A stretch of DNA of 64,000 nucleotides from Actinophytocola oryzae (GCF_004364325.1 NZ_SOCP01000019.1:124001-188000), one strand, 5' to 3'. Shown: positions 33,534 to 42,984, counted from the first letter of the stretch. Numbers and translations are program-made. Notes: generated by a model from the sequence alone, not told the origin.

Positions 33534-34005
33534 TCAGGGAACGCGCAGGTGCTCCCGCGCCCAGGCCTCGAAGCTGGTGAGCGGGATGCCGAGGTCCCTC
33601 GCGTACCGCGGGCGGCCGGGCTGACCCACCGCGTTCAGCCATTCGTGTGAGGCACCCATCGGCGGCATCCCGGCGGCGACGGCCTCCGCCAAGGTCATGT
33701 CCGGTGCGGACAGCTCCGTGCCCAGGACGCGGGAGAGGACCTCGGCGATCTCGGCCATCGACAGGTAGTCGCTCGCCAGCTCCAGCTCGACCCGGTCGAA
33801 CCGCTCCGGCGCGTCGATGGCCGCGGCTGCTGCCCTGCCGATGTCCTCGACGGCGACCAGCGACAGCCGGGTCCGTGGTTTCAGGAGGCTCACCAGGCCG
33901 CCCTCGATGCCGCGCGGGAACAGGAAGGCCATGGACGGCAGGAAGTTCTCCATGAAGAAGCCCGGCTTGAGCAGCGTCCAGGACGGGCGCGGAGTGTGTG
34001 GACAT
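33534..34005 (-). pseudogene. NmrA-family NAD(P)-binding oxidoreductase with internal deletion
   Basis: The last about 150 codons read as the C-terminal half of an NmrA/SDR-like protein (SWTLLKPGFFMENFLPSMAF, then LVAVEDIGRAAAAAI). The N-terminal Rossmann half with its glycine-rich motif is missing. An ATG at 34005 with a good ribosome-binding site (GAGGAG-CACC) is retained, but it is in another frame and only about 13 codons from the junction. An internal deletion of roughly 130 codons with a frameshift explains this. A short product from the ATG at 33953 is possible but would lack the cofactor site. The gene faces the TetR gene across the operator. Confidence 0.7.
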
Positions 34006-34019
34006 GGTGCTCCTCGGGA

Positions 34020-34078
34020 CTAAGTGGCGGGGCCCGCCGTTTCCGCTCCGGTACGATACGGCGGGGTCCGCCACTTAG
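34020..34078. promoter_or_regulatory. Twin operator and promoter between TetR and NmrA-type genes
   Basis: A 20-bp sequence beginning CTAAGTGGCGG (34020-34039) returns as an inverted copy (34059-34078) with 18 of 20 matches. Each arm also contains a GGCGGG/CCCGCC near-palindrome. TACGAT at 34052-34057 between the arms fits a -10 for the TetR gene. The arms flank the promoter, as expected for TetR sites controlling a divergent pair. Confidence 0.65.
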
Positions 34079-34094
34079 CAAACCTGGAGGTGCG

Positions 34095-34679
34095 ATGCCC
34101 GAGCACCAGCGTGCGGACGCGCGTCGCAACTACGCGCGCCTCCTCGCCGTGGCCGAGGAGGAGGTCGCCGCCCACGGCGCGGGTGCGTCGCTGGAACAGA
34201 TCGCCCGCACTGCCGGGGTCGGTTCCGCGACCGTGCGCAGGCACTTCCCCACTCGCCGCGCGCTGCTGACGGCGGTCTCCGGCTCACGGATCGAGGCACT
34301 GAGCGCCCGAGCCCACGAGCTGACCGGCAGCGGCGACAGTCGAGACGCGTTGCTGGAGTGGCTTGGCGAGGTCGTCACCTACTGCGTCACGGCGAGGGGA
34401 CTGGCCGCCGCGCTTGCCCTCGACGGCGCGGAGCCGGACCCGGTGCACGAGAACTCGTGCTCGGCGGCACTGGAGGAGGCCGGGGAGCCGCTGCTGCGGC
34501 GCGCCGCGGCGGACGGTGCGGTGGCGGACGGTGTCACCGTCGCGGACCTGATCACGCTGGCCGTCGGCATCGTGCTGGCCACCGAACACCACCCCGATCC
34601 GGGTGCGAGGGCGCAACGGCTGTTCGGACTGGCCGTGGCGGGACTCAGCCCCCGGTCCTTGTCCACTCAGGACACGTAG
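34095..34679 (+). CDS. TetR-family transcriptional regulator
   Basis: A 194-residue repressor. The DNA-binding part is residues 1-60: RRNYARLLAVAEEEVAAHGA, SLEQIARTAGVGSATVRRHF and PTRRALLTAV. The C-terminal half is typical of the TetR_C regulators paired with oxidoreductases (ALAAAL, then LITLAVGIVLA). The ATG follows GGAGG; the upstream in-frame ATG at 33996 lies beyond the operator and is not used. It is divergent from the broken NmrA gene, its probable former target. Its stop overlaps the end of the convergent ATPase gene by 13 bases. Confidence 0.92.
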   Translation: MPEHQRADARRNYARLLAVAEEEVAAHGAGASLEQIARTAGVGSATVRRHFPTRRALLTAVSGSRIEALSARAHELTGSGDSRDALLEWLGEVVTYCVTARGLAAALALDGAEPDPVHENSCSAALEEAGEPLLRRAAADGAVADGVTVADLITLAVGIVLATEHHPDPGARAQRLFGLAVAGLSPRSLSTQDT

Positions 34680-37456
34680 TTGTCCGGGTCGTCGAGCAGG
34701 GCGGCCAGCAGGTGGCGGTCCTCCCAGCGGCCGGTCGCCCAGGCGAGGGCGCGCGCGAGCCCTTCCGTCGAGTCCTCGCAGTGGATGACGTCACCGTCGA
34801 CCCACCACGGGACGTTGCGGTCGACGACCGTGAGCCGCTCGTGGACGATCGGGCCGCCCTGCGGCACCGGGAGGTCCGCGAGGTCGCACACGTCGACGAC
34901 CGCGCCGAGGTCGGCCCACCCCACCGGTTCGCCGGTGCTTTCCGGCGTCGGCGGGGCCGCCTCGGACGCGAGCGGGATGTCGAGCAGCTCGGCGAGCAGC
35001 ACGGCGAGGTCGAAGTCGACCGCGACGTACCCGTCGGTCACGGGGGCGAGCCACGGCGCGTCGAGCACCGCGGCGTTGTCGGTGACCTCGCCGTCGGCGG
35101 TACGCACCTCCGGCGGGGGGTCCACGTCGGCCGGGTCGACGACGTGGTCGCGGACCGCTTCCGCCAGCACGGTGTACGCGCGGTGCGTGATGCCACGCGA
35201 GACGGTGCGTGCCGGGTCCGCCAGCCGGTCGAGCAGGTCGATGGCGTCCTCCGTGGACTCGACGGCCAGCTCGGCGCGAACGCCGAGCAGCGCCTGGTGT
35301 TCCGGTTCGAGGTCGGTCGGTGCCACGTCGTACAGGCCGGCCAGCTCGTCGGCGTCGTGGAGGCGCCAGTAGGACGGCGGCTCGCCGGCCAGCAGGGCGT
35401 GGTGGGCGATCCACCAGGCGGTGTAGCCGGTGCGCATGACGCGCCAGGTGTCGGGTTCGCTCGCCAGCAGGCGGATCGCGGCAGGCCAGGCGTCGTCGGC
35501 GACGAGGTCGAGGTCGCGGACCGCCTCGAGCCGGACGGGTGGTTCCGGCTGGTCGTCCCACCAGTCGGCCTCGTCGGCGAGGTCGTGGTCGGGCCCGGTG
35601 GGTGCCTCGTCGACGACGATGGTGAACCCGCCGAGCACGCCGACCGCGGCGAGCACGTGTGGCGGCCACTGCTCGGCGACGGCGTCACCGAGGACGCCCA
35701 GCGGGGACTCCTTGTCGAGCACGGCGAGGAAGCGTGAGCCGGGCAGCGCCAGCTCGTCGGCGCGACGCCAGTCGCCGTCGACGGCACGCAGGGCGAGCGC
35801 ACCGAGCCAGGGCTCCTCCCCCGGCCGGACCCCTGCCTCGGAAACCAGCCGTAGCACGGTGTTCGCGAGTCCTTCGGTGTCCAAACCGGACTCGGCGTCC
35901 TCGATGCTGTGCTCGACGTGAGCCGCCATGGAGGCGAGCAGCTCCGCAGGCCCCGCGTGTTGCGCGCCGAGACGTTCGAGCAGGGGGTGTACGGCGTCGG
36001 GGTGGACGACGTTCACACCGTCCATACTGGACAGATCGAGGTCGGAGACGAGGGTGCCGCGCGGACCGGGGACGGTGCGCCCGTCGATGAGCGGGACAGG
36101 CAGGCCGCCGAGGTCGTCGAGCGCGGACGGGTCGTTGTCGGCGATCCTGGCGAGCGCCTCGTACAACCGCCGCCACTCCTCTGGAGGGCGGGTGATCCCG
36201 GTGAGCTGGTCGACCACGTCGGAAAGCCGGAGCCGGACCACGTCGACCGCGGCGAGCGCGGCGGCGTCCTCGACGAGCTGCGCCTTCACCAGCCCGGGGA
36301 GGTACTCGGCGACGGAGTCGGCAAGCTCCTTGCTGGGGACGGGAAGCAGCCGCGCCTCTGCCGGAGACAGAAGCCTGCCGTCACGGGCGGGGGCGAGCCA
36401 GCGGGCGGTACGCAGCTCGGCGACGATGGCCTGGCGGAGGCGTTCGTCGATCTCGGAGAGCGGGAACCCGGGCAGCGGCACGATCCTGGGCCGCGAAAGC
36501 GGGTCGAGGGCATCGAGGAGCCGAGGGTAGGCGCGGGCCGCGGCGGCGAGGACGTGGTCGGTGGCGGGTCCTGGCCGGACGTGGCGGCGGGACGGCTCGA
36601 CCGGCAGCGTGGCGATGAGCCTGGCGGGGAGGGAGAGCCGCTCGTCGGTCGGCGTCGGCGCGTGGAGGACGTCGGTGTCGTGGGGCAGGGGTTCGCCGTG
36701 CTCGTCGACAGCGAGGGCCCAGCAGACCGTCCACTGTGGCCTGGCCTCGGCGCCGAGACCGACGTCGTGCGGCAGGTCGCCGTCGTCGCGGACGATGACC
36801 CAGTGGGTGGGGCCGGTGGGCGTGTGGATGGTGTTGCCGTCGCGCCACCAGGTCTGGGCGCCGATCTCGACGCGGTGGAGGCCGTCGAGGGCGAGCATGA
36901 TGTCGACGACCTGGCCGGCGAACTCGTCGAGGAGCCCGTCGACGCCGTCCCGGAGGGGGAGGCGGACCTCGGTGGTGAAGCCGTCGGGCGGTGTCTCGTC
37001 GGTGGGCCAGACGAGACGGAGGACGGGGACGCGGTCGGTGACCCCGGCCTCGTCGCGAGTGCGCGCGATGTCGAAGCCGACGCCGCCGGTGGTGGAGACG
37101 ATGCGGGGGGCGTCGGAAACCGTCAGAACGGCGGCGAACCCGACGCCGAAGCGTCCGACGCCCTGTTGCTTGGCGGAGGCGCGCAGGGAGGCGAGCGACT
37201 CGACCCCTTGGCGGGTGAGTGGTTCGCCGGTGTTGGCGACCCTCAGTTCGTTGTCCACAATGGACACACGGAGGGAGCCGTCGCCCCCGGCCGCGTCGGA
37301 GGCGTTCTGGGCCAGCTCGATGAAGAGGCGGTCCCGGTACCCGCCGAGGACGAGGTCTTCCTCCGCGTTGACGTCCTCCCGGAGCCGGGTGGGTGAGGAA
37401 CGCCAGGAGATGAGGACCGACTCCCGAAGGGCGGCCGTGCCGAACGGGTCGTTCAC
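34667..37456 (-). CDS. Sacsin/Hsp90-type (GHKL) ATPase-domain protein
   Basis: A 929-residue cytosolic protein. A GHKL ATP-binding fold is in the first 230 residues: the N-box FIELAQNASDAAGG with E47, N51 and D54, the G1-like box RVANTGEPL at 73-80 and the glycine loop GRFGVGFAAVL at 101-111. This resembles sacsin repeat and Hsp90 N-terminal domains. The remaining 700 residues have no recognised domain and are acidic, mixed helix/strand. Its GTG overlaps the DUF3027 stop (GTGA), so the two are translated together. Such proteins are annotated as molecular chaperone Hsp90 in actinobacteria, but no client is known. Confidence 0.82.
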   Translation of the reverse strand: MNDPFGTAALRESVLISWRSSPTRLREDVNAEEDLVLGGYRDRLFIELAQNASDAAGGDGSLRVSIVDNELRVANTGEPLTRQGVESLASLRASAKQQGVGRFGVGFAAVLTVSDAPRIVSTTGGVGFDIARTRDEAGVTDRVPVLRLVWPTDETPPDGFTTEVRLPLRDGVDGLLDEFAGQVVDIMLALDGLHRVEIGAQTWWRDGNTIHTPTGPTHWVIVRDDGDLPHDVGLGAEARPQWTVCWALAVDEHGEPLPHDTDVLHAPTPTDERLSLPARLIATLPVEPSRRHVRPGPATDHVLAAAARAYPRLLDALDPLSRPRIVPLPGFPLSEIDERLRQAIVAELRTARWLAPARDGRLLSPAEARLLPVPSKELADSVAEYLPGLVKAQLVEDAAALAAVDVVRLRLSDVVDQLTGITRPPEEWRRLYEALARIADNDPSALDDLGGLPVPLIDGRTVPGPRGTLVSDLDLSSMDGVNVVHPDAVHPLLERLGAQHAGPAELLASMAAHVEHSIEDAESGLDTEGLANTVLRLVSEAGVRPGEEPWLGALALRAVDGDWRRADELALPGSRFLAVLDKESPLGVLGDAVAEQWPPHVLAAVGVLGGFTIVVDEAPTGPDHDLADEADWWDDQPEPPVRLEAVRDLDLVADDAWPAAIRLLASEPDTWRVMRTGYTAWWIAHHALLAGEPPSYWRLHDADELAGLYDVAPTDLEPEHQALLGVRAELAVESTEDAIDLLDRLADPARTVSRGITHRAYTVLAEAVRDHVVDPADVDPPPEVRTADGEVTDNAAVLDAPWLAPVTDGYVAVDFDLAVLLAELLDIPLASEAAPPTPESTGEPVGWADLGAVVDVCDLADLPVPQGGPIVHERLTVVDRNVPWWVDGDVIHCEDSTEGLARALAWATGRWEDRHLLAALLDDPDNYVS

Positions 37457-39588
37457 CCGCGCGACTCCTGCTCGTCCGACGGACCGTTCACGGCCGGCGG
37501 TTCGTCCGAGGTGGGCTTGGTGTCCGGGGTGGACAGGATTTCGGGGGCCGAGAGGATCTCCGGGATCGTGGGCACGGCCGGGATGGTCTCCGGATCAGGC
37601 TGGGTGGGCGTCGCCTGCTCGGCTGCCTGCGACTCGGCGGGTCCGGACTCCGTTTCCGCGGTGGTCTCGGGGCTCGAGTCGGCGGGTGCTTCCTGGTCCG
37701 CCGACACCGGTGATGCCGACTCGGCTTCCTCGACGGTCGGGGAGGACGCCTGTGCCGCATCGGCCTCGGCCGGCGCAGTGGGTTCGACCGGTGAGACGGG
37801 CTCTGTGATCGAGTCGGTAGAGCCAGGGGTCGAGTCTGTGGCCGCCTCTTCCGGCCTCAACGGTTCCGCCGCCGAAACCTCCGGCGCGAGGGCCGATGCG
37901 GACGTCGCCTGCTCGACTGACTCGGCCTCCGCCGCGGGCTCGACCGACGAAACGGGCTCCGCAGTCGAGTCGGCAGGTGCTTCCTCGGGGCGCAGAGGCT
38001 CCGAATCCGGCGCCACCTCCGAAACCAGAGTCTGGTCCTCCGACCCGCGCAGCCGCTCCGACTCGCCTTCCTCCACCAGCGAAGCGGACACCCCTGTCGC
38101 GTCGGCCTCGGCCTCGGCAGGCCTGGCCTCCGGGCCTGATGCCTCTTCCCCAGCAGACTCGCCGACGACAACGGGCCCGCCCACGGCAGGAGACTCGCTC
38201 TCCGCAACAGACTCGGCAACCGCAACGGACTCGCCGTCCACAGCAGGGCTGCCAACCGCAGGAGACTCACCCGCCCCAGCGGGCTCGCCCACCGCGGCAG
38301 AACTGGCCTGCGCAGAAGACTCATCCAAGGCAGGAGACCCAGTCACCGCAGGACCGACCTCCGCAGGAGCCTCGTCCGTCACGGAAGAACCGGCCACCAC
38401 AGCAGACGTGCCTATTACGGGAGGCTCACCCTCCGCAACAGGCTCGGCCTCCGCCGCACGCTCGCCCACCGCATGAGACTCACCCACCGCAGGGGGCGCG
38501 ACCTCCACAACGGGCTCGGCCTCTACAGCCGATCCAGCCAGCACAACCGACTCGTCCTCAACAACGGACTCAGCCGGCGCAGCGGACTCTGTGGCCGAGT
38601 CTGCGGATGGCTCCTCCTGCCTCATTGGCTCCGAATCCGGCTCCACCGCCGAAACCAGGCTCTGGGCCTCCGGCGCGAGGATCAGTTCCGGCTCGGCTTC
38701 CTCGGCCGCCGGCTCGGACTCCGCTGCCACATCGGCCCCGACCGCCGCGTCCGGCTCCGAGTCGACGGGTGGCTCCGGCTGCGCCGTGTCCAGCTCCGCC
38801 GAAACCAGCGAAGCAGGTGCCGACGCAGGCTCGTCCGCGGTGAAGGGCTCCACGTCCAGTTGGGCGTCGTCGTAGATGAGGTCTGCTACCAGGACCGGGG
38901 AGACCTGTTCCACCTCTGCCTCGGAGTGGGCGCCGCAGCCGTACTCGGCGTGGACCACGTGGGCGTCCGCCGGGGACAGTTCGTTGCCGCAGGTGCCGAA
39001 GGCTGCGCGGAGCGACCCTGCCAGCGGCAGGTAGAAGCCGCAGGTGCCGCAGTGGGCCGGGGCGCCTCTCGCCATGTCGGAAGCCGGGCCGAACTCGCTC
39101 GAGTACCAGCGGTCCGCGGCCTCCAGCCGGGCGGGGCGGGACATCACTCGCGTCCTGCCGAGGCCCACCTCCACCGCCACGTCCTCGACCGCCGGATCGT
39201 CCGACGCCGCGTAGGCGGGCACCAGGCGGGGGTCGTCGGGCGCGGTGGGGAGCAGGTCGCCGACGCCAAGGTCGCCGGCCTGCACGCGTTCCTGCCACGG
39301 GATCCAGTCCGGGGCCACCAGTGCCGACGAACCAGGCAGGAGGACTACCTCGCTCACCGTGATGTCCGTGGTGGGGCCGGCAGAGGTGATGGTCACCGCC
39401 CAGCGCCAGCCCCGGTAGCCGGCCTTGTCGGCCTCGAACAGGTGAGTTACCGCCGCCTCGTCCTCTATGTGGTACGCGACGTACTCGCCCACGCGCTCCT
39501 CGCCCGCCTCGTCCTGCGCGGCGGCACGCGCCAGGTCGACCTCCGTCACAAGGGCGGGGTCGGTCAGGTCAGACTGCTGCACGTTCAT
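37453..39588 (-). CDS. DUF3027 protein with zinc-ribbon and long acidic repeat tail
   Basis: A 711-residue protein. Residues 1-245 are the DUF3027 domain: a helical start, GWRWAVTITSAGPTTDITVSEVV-like strands near 60-82, IPWQERVQAGDLGVGDLLP near 96-114, and four cysteines (C180, C183 in AHCGTCG, C200 in FGTCGN, C218 in YGCGAH) that should bind zinc. From about 250 the chain is a Glu/Ala/Pro/Ser/Val-rich low-complexity tail of 460 residues with imperfect repeats such as SEPLRPEEAPADS and SPAVGESPAVG. The ATG at 39588 is the family start. It is the first gene of an operon with the sacsin-like ATPase. Function unknown; the mycobacterial family members are much shorter. Confidence 0.82.
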   Translation of the reverse strand: MNVQQSDLTDPALVTEVDLARAAAQDEAGEERVGEYVAYHIEDEAAVTHLFEADKAGYRGWRWAVTITSAGPTTDITVSEVVLLPGSSALVAPDWIPWQERVQAGDLGVGDLLPTAPDDPRLVPAYAASDDPAVEDVAVEVGLGRTRVMSRPARLEAADRWYSSEFGPASDMARGAPAHCGTCGFYLPLAGSLRAAFGTCGNELSPADAHVVHAEYGCGAHSEAEVEQVSPVLVADLIYDDAQLDVEPFTADEPASAPASLVSAELDTAQPEPPVDSEPDAAVGADVAAESEPAAEEAEPELILAPEAQSLVSAVEPDSEPMRQEEPSADSATESAAPAESVVEDESVVLAGSAVEAEPVVEVAPPAVGESHAVGERAAEAEPVAEGEPPVIGTSAVVAGSSVTDEAPAEVGPAVTGSPALDESSAQASSAAVGEPAGAGESPAVGSPAVDGESVAVAESVAESESPAVGGPVVVGESAGEEASGPEARPAEAEADATGVSASLVEEGESERLRGSEDQTLVSEVAPDSEPLRPEEAPADSTAEPVSSVEPAAEAESVEQATSASALAPEVSAAEPLRPEEAATDSTPGSTDSITEPVSPVEPTAPAEADAAQASSPTVEEAESASPVSADQEAPADSSPETTAETESGPAESQAAEQATPTQPDPETIPAVPTIPEILSAPEILSTPDTKPTSDEPPAVNGPSDEQESRG

Positions 39589-39650
39589 CACGCCCGATTG
39601 TGCCCCACCGGGCGCGCGGCCCGGCATGCGGTCGTGCAAGGCTGGGATTC

Positions 39651-40460
39651 GTGAGGGCTCCTCTCGTTGTCGCGATCATCCTTCTGCTGGCCGGTTGTTC
39701 CGCCGCCTCCACCGGCAACCCGCCAACCACCCGACCGTCCGGGACGCTCAAGGTCGACGTGCTGCGGTCGATTCCGCATGATCCCGAGGCCTTCACGCAG
39801 GGATTCGAGCTGGTCGACGGGGTGCTCTACGAGGGAACGGGCCTCGAGGGCAAGTCCAGCATCCGGACCGTCGACCCCGACACCGGCGCCGTCAGGAAGA
39901 AGGTCGACCTGCCCGCCGACCTGTTCGGCGAGGGCATCACGGTCGCGGGCGACACGATCTGGCAGATCACGTGGCAGAACGGGATCGCCATCAAACGCGA
40001 CCGGACGACGCTCGCCGAGAAGGGGCGGGTCGACTACGACGGCGAGGGTTGGGGCCTGTGCCACGACCCCGGCGCCGACCGGCTGATCATGAGCGACGGC
40101 TCGGACCACCTCACCTTCCGGGACGTCGACACGTTCCGCGCCGAGGGTGGCGTCGACGTCCGCGACGAGCACGGCGACCCCCTGTTGAACATCAACGAGC
40201 TGGAGTGCGTGCCTGATCAGGACGGCCACGTGTACGTACTGGCCAACGTCTGGCAGACCGACGAGATCGTCGGCATCGACCCCGCGAGCGGGCGCGTCAC
40301 GACCACCATCGACCTGTCCGGCCTGCTGCCGGAGAAGGACCAGGCCGGCGCGGACGTCCTCAACGGGATCGCCCACATCCCGGGTACCGAGGAGTTCCTC
40401 GTCACCGGAAAGCTCTGGCCCAAGATGTTCCGAGTGAGGTTCGTCACGTCGGGCTCGTAG
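39651..40460 (+). CDS. Glutaminyl-peptide cyclotransferase-like lipoprotein
   Basis: A 269-residue exported lipoprotein. The lipobox LLAGC lies at the end of a short hydrophobic leader, so the chain is anchored on the outer face of the membrane. The rest is a five-bladed propeller of the glutamine cyclotransferase family (PF05096): HDPEAFTQGFELVDGVLYEG, IWQITWQNG, NINELECVPDQDGHVYV, NGIAHIPG and FLVTGKLWPKMF are its hallmarks. It may convert N-terminal glutamine to pyroglutamate on exported proteins. The GTG at 39651 gives the correct lipoprotein leader. Confidence 0.9.
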   Translation: MRAPLVVAIILLLAGCSAASTGNPPTTRPSGTLKVDVLRSIPHDPEAFTQGFELVDGVLYEGTGLEGKSSIRTVDPDTGAVRKKVDLPADLFGEGITVAGDTIWQITWQNGIAIKRDRTTLAEKGRVDYDGEGWGLCHDPGADRLIMSDGSDHLTFRDVDTFRAEGGVDVRDEHGDPLLNINELECVPDQDGHVYVLANVWQTDEIVGIDPASGRVTTTIDLSGLLPEKDQAGADVLNGIAHIPGTEEFLVTGKLWPKMFRVRFVTSGS

Positions 40461-40527
40461 GCGGGCGGTCGAGATCCCCTTACCGAGTGAGCCGTACATC
40501 TCTCACAGGCCCATCACCTAGGGCAGG

Positions 40528-42429
40528 ATGGACAGCGTGATTCGTTCCGGTTCCGGCGATGAGGACGCTGAGGAGCGCGGTGGCCGCCGCTCCGGCAAGA
40601 AGCGTCGCCGTAGCTGGACGAAACAGGCCGCACCCAGCTGGCAGCCACCCCGGCAGCAGCCTCCGGCGAACCCCACCCGCGCGTACGAGCAGCCGCGTGA
40701 GGAGCCGCTGACCGGCGCGATCCCCGCGCCGAGCCGCTACCCGCAGGACGACCAGCGCAGGACGCGCCCCGTCCGTCGCGAGCCGCCCCCTCCGGCACAG
40801 CCGAGGAACTGGCGTGAGGTGCCACCGCCCCGTCGCCAGCTGCCGCCCGTGCCGCCGACCCGGCCGATGGACTACTCCTACGACGGCGCCCCGCCCGAGA
40901 CCTACGGCTCCGACGGCTACGCCCCCGACCACCAGGGGCCCCGCGACCAGCAGAGTCGCCGTGAGCAGCCGCCGGCCGAGCCTCGGCAGCCGCCGCCGAC
41001 CACGGTCGCGCCGCCGCCGGGTCCCGGCTTCCCGAAGAAGCTGACGGTCACCCGGGTCGCCGCGATCCGTTCCAGGGAGCTGAGCGGCAAGGCGGCCGCC
41101 GCGTTCAAGCGGGCCGTGAACGCCGACGGCGCCGACAAGTCCGGGCTCACCGCGCTCACCTACGCGACGATGCTCAACTACGCGAGCGACGCGGCGATGG
41201 CCGTCGCGCTCGCGAACACGCTCTTCTTCTCCGCCGCGTCCGCGGACTCGTCCAAGGGCAAGGTCGCGCTCTACCTGCTGATCACCATCGCGCCGTTCGC
41301 GCTGGTCGCGCCGGTCATCGGCCCGATGCTGGACCGCATCCAGCGCGGCAGGCGGCTCGCGATGTGCGTGACGTCGATCGGGCAGCTGCTCGCGTGCGTC
41401 GTGATGGCCACCAACTTCGACGGCTGGCTGCTCTATCCCGCGGCACTCGCGAAGATGGTGCTGTCCAAGTCCTTCACGGTGCTCAAGGCCGCGGTGACAC
41501 CGAGGGTCGTGCCACCGGACATCACGCTCAGCAAGACCAACGCGCGGCTCACCACGTTCGGCCTGGTCGGCGGCGCGGCGTTCGGCGCGGTCGCCACGCT
41601 CGTGCTGCAGATCTTCGACTCGGCGGGCGCGCTGTGGTTCACCGCGCTCATCTGCGGGATCGGCGCCGCGCAGGCCATGCGGATCCCGGCGTGGGTCGAG
41701 GTCACCGAGGGTGAGGTCCCGGCCTCGCTCGCCGCGCACCCCGAGAAGCCGCGCCGACAACCCATGGGTAAGAACGTCGTCGTCGCACTGGCGGGCAACG
41801 GCACCATCCGTGTGCTCACCGGCTTCCTGATGATGTTCTCCGCGTTCGCGGTGCGGGCGCAGACCGAGGGACACGCGTTCCAACAGCTGCTGCTGCTCGG
41901 CGTCATCGCGGGAGCGGCGGGCGCCGGCAGCTTCGTCGGCAACGGCATCGGCGCACGTGTGCACCTGGGGCGCACCGACCAGATCGTGCTGAGCTGCATC
42001 ATCGGCTGTATCGCGTCGACGGTCGTCGCGATGGTCATGCCGGGCATCACGACGGCCGCGATCGTCGGTCTCGTCGGTGCCACGGCCAGCGCGCTCGCGA
42101 AGAACAGCCTCGACGCCGCGATCCAGGACGACCTGCCGGAGGAGTCACGCGCCTCCGCGTTCGGGCGGTCGGAGACGGTCCTGCAGCTGGCCTGGGTGTT
42201 CGGCGGCGCGCTGGGTGTGCTGCTGCCGCCGACGTTCTGGCTCGGGTTCCTCGTGGTCTCCGTCCTGCTGGGGGTCGGGTTGGCGCAGACCCTCTTGACT
42301 CGCAAGGGCCAGTCGCTCCTGCCGTGGTTCGGCGGCGAGCGGCCGGTGCGGCCGTGGCGGACACCGACCGGGCCGCAGGTGGCCGCCTTCCACGAGGGGG
42401 CACCCGAGGGGCCCGAGGACCGCACGTAG
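40528..42429 (+). CDS. MFS transporter with long proline-rich cytoplasmic N-terminus
   Basis: A 633-residue protein. The first about 170 residues are hydrophilic, rich in Arg, Pro and Gln (many RR and PP pairs, tyrosines near 110-130), and precede about 12 helices. The transporter part starts at FPKKLTVTRVAAIRS and includes LVAPVIGPMLDRIQRGRRLA (motif A-like) and AIQDDLPEESRASAFGRSET. The long tail and neighbouring DUF2771 gene match a conserved actinobacterial arrangement (Rv0876c-like). Substrate unknown. The ATG at 40528 and a GTG at 40537 are both possible starts. Confidence 0.88.
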   Translation: MDSVIRSGSGDEDAEERGGRRSGKKRRRSWTKQAAPSWQPPRQQPPANPTRAYEQPREEPLTGAIPAPSRYPQDDQRRTRPVRREPPPPAQPRNWREVPPPRRQLPPVPPTRPMDYSYDGAPPETYGSDGYAPDHQGPRDQQSRREQPPAEPRQPPPTTVAPPPGPGFPKKLTVTRVAAIRSRELSGKAAAAFKRAVNADGADKSGLTALTYATMLNYASDAAMAVALANTLFFSAASADSSKGKVALYLLITIAPFALVAPVIGPMLDRIQRGRRLAMCVTSIGQLLACVVMATNFDGWLLYPAALAKMVLSKSFTVLKAAVTPRVVPPDITLSKTNARLTTFGLVGGAAFGAVATLVLQIFDSAGALWFTALICGIGAAQAMRIPAWVEVTEGEVPASLAAHPEKPRRQPMGKNVVVALAGNGTIRVLTGFLMMFSAFAVRAQTEGHAFQQLLLLGVIAGAAGAGSFVGNGIGARVHLGRTDQIVLSCIIGCIASTVVAMVMPGITTAAIVGLVGATASALAKNSLDAAIQDDLPEESRASAFGRSETVLQLAWVFGGALGVLLPPTFWLGFLVVSVLLGVGLAQTLLTRKGQSLLPWFGGERPVRPWRTPTGPQVAAFHEGAPEGPEDRT

Positions 42430-42439
42430 GCTCGTCGCC

Positions 42440-42916
42440 GTGCGCAAGCTGCTCGTCGTCGTGGTGTTGGTGCTGGCCGGGTGCTCGTCGAACGAACCGC
42501 CGGCTGCCGTGCCGCGACCCAGGATCGACTTCACGATCGCGGAGCAGAAGGTGACCGCGAAGCCGTTCCTGTACTGCGATGTCAAGGTCGAGGACTGCCG
42601 CCGCGACAACGCCGCGATGATCAAGCGCCCGGTGCCGCCCGGCACGTCGGTGAAGATCACCGTGCCCAAGGAGGTCGCCGACACGCCGTGGTCGGTGGTC
42701 ATCCAGTACAGGACCGCGACCGGGGAGCAGAAGGCGCCCGTCACCGTCGCGACCTTCGGGCCGGGCAAGCAGACGTCGTTCGAGGCGCTCCCCACCGAAC
42801 CGGGTGCGCAGCTGCAGACGGTCGAGGTCAAGCAGGCGGGCGGCGTGCTCGTGCAGGGCGACAACGGGCCGGAGCCGGTGACCCGCGCGGCGTGGTCCCT
42901 GCAAGTTACCGCCTAG
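42440..42916 (+). CDS. DUF2771 lipoprotein
   Basis: A 158-residue lipoprotein. A very short leader ends in the lipobox VLAGC, putting the mature chain on the cell surface. The remainder is beta-rich with two further cysteines (YCDVKVEDC). It matches the DUF2771 family, whose function is unknown, and directly follows the MFS gene (10-base gap) in the arrangement known from mycobacteria. The start is GTG. Co-transcription with the transporter suggests a shared envelope task; that is inference. Confidence 0.8.
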   Translation: MRKLLVVVVLVLAGCSSNEPPAAVPRPRIDFTIAEQKVTAKPFLYCDVKVEDCRRDNAAMIKRPVPPGTSVKITVPKEVADTPWSVVIQYRTATGEQKAPVTVATFGPGKQTSFEALPTEPGAQLQTVEVKQAGGVLVQGDNGPEPVTRAAWSLQVTA

Positions 42917-42984
42917 TGGAGGATGGACACGTTCCACGCCTGACGTGACACTTGTTCACGTTCAGTCCGGCTGGAGGTGTGTCG

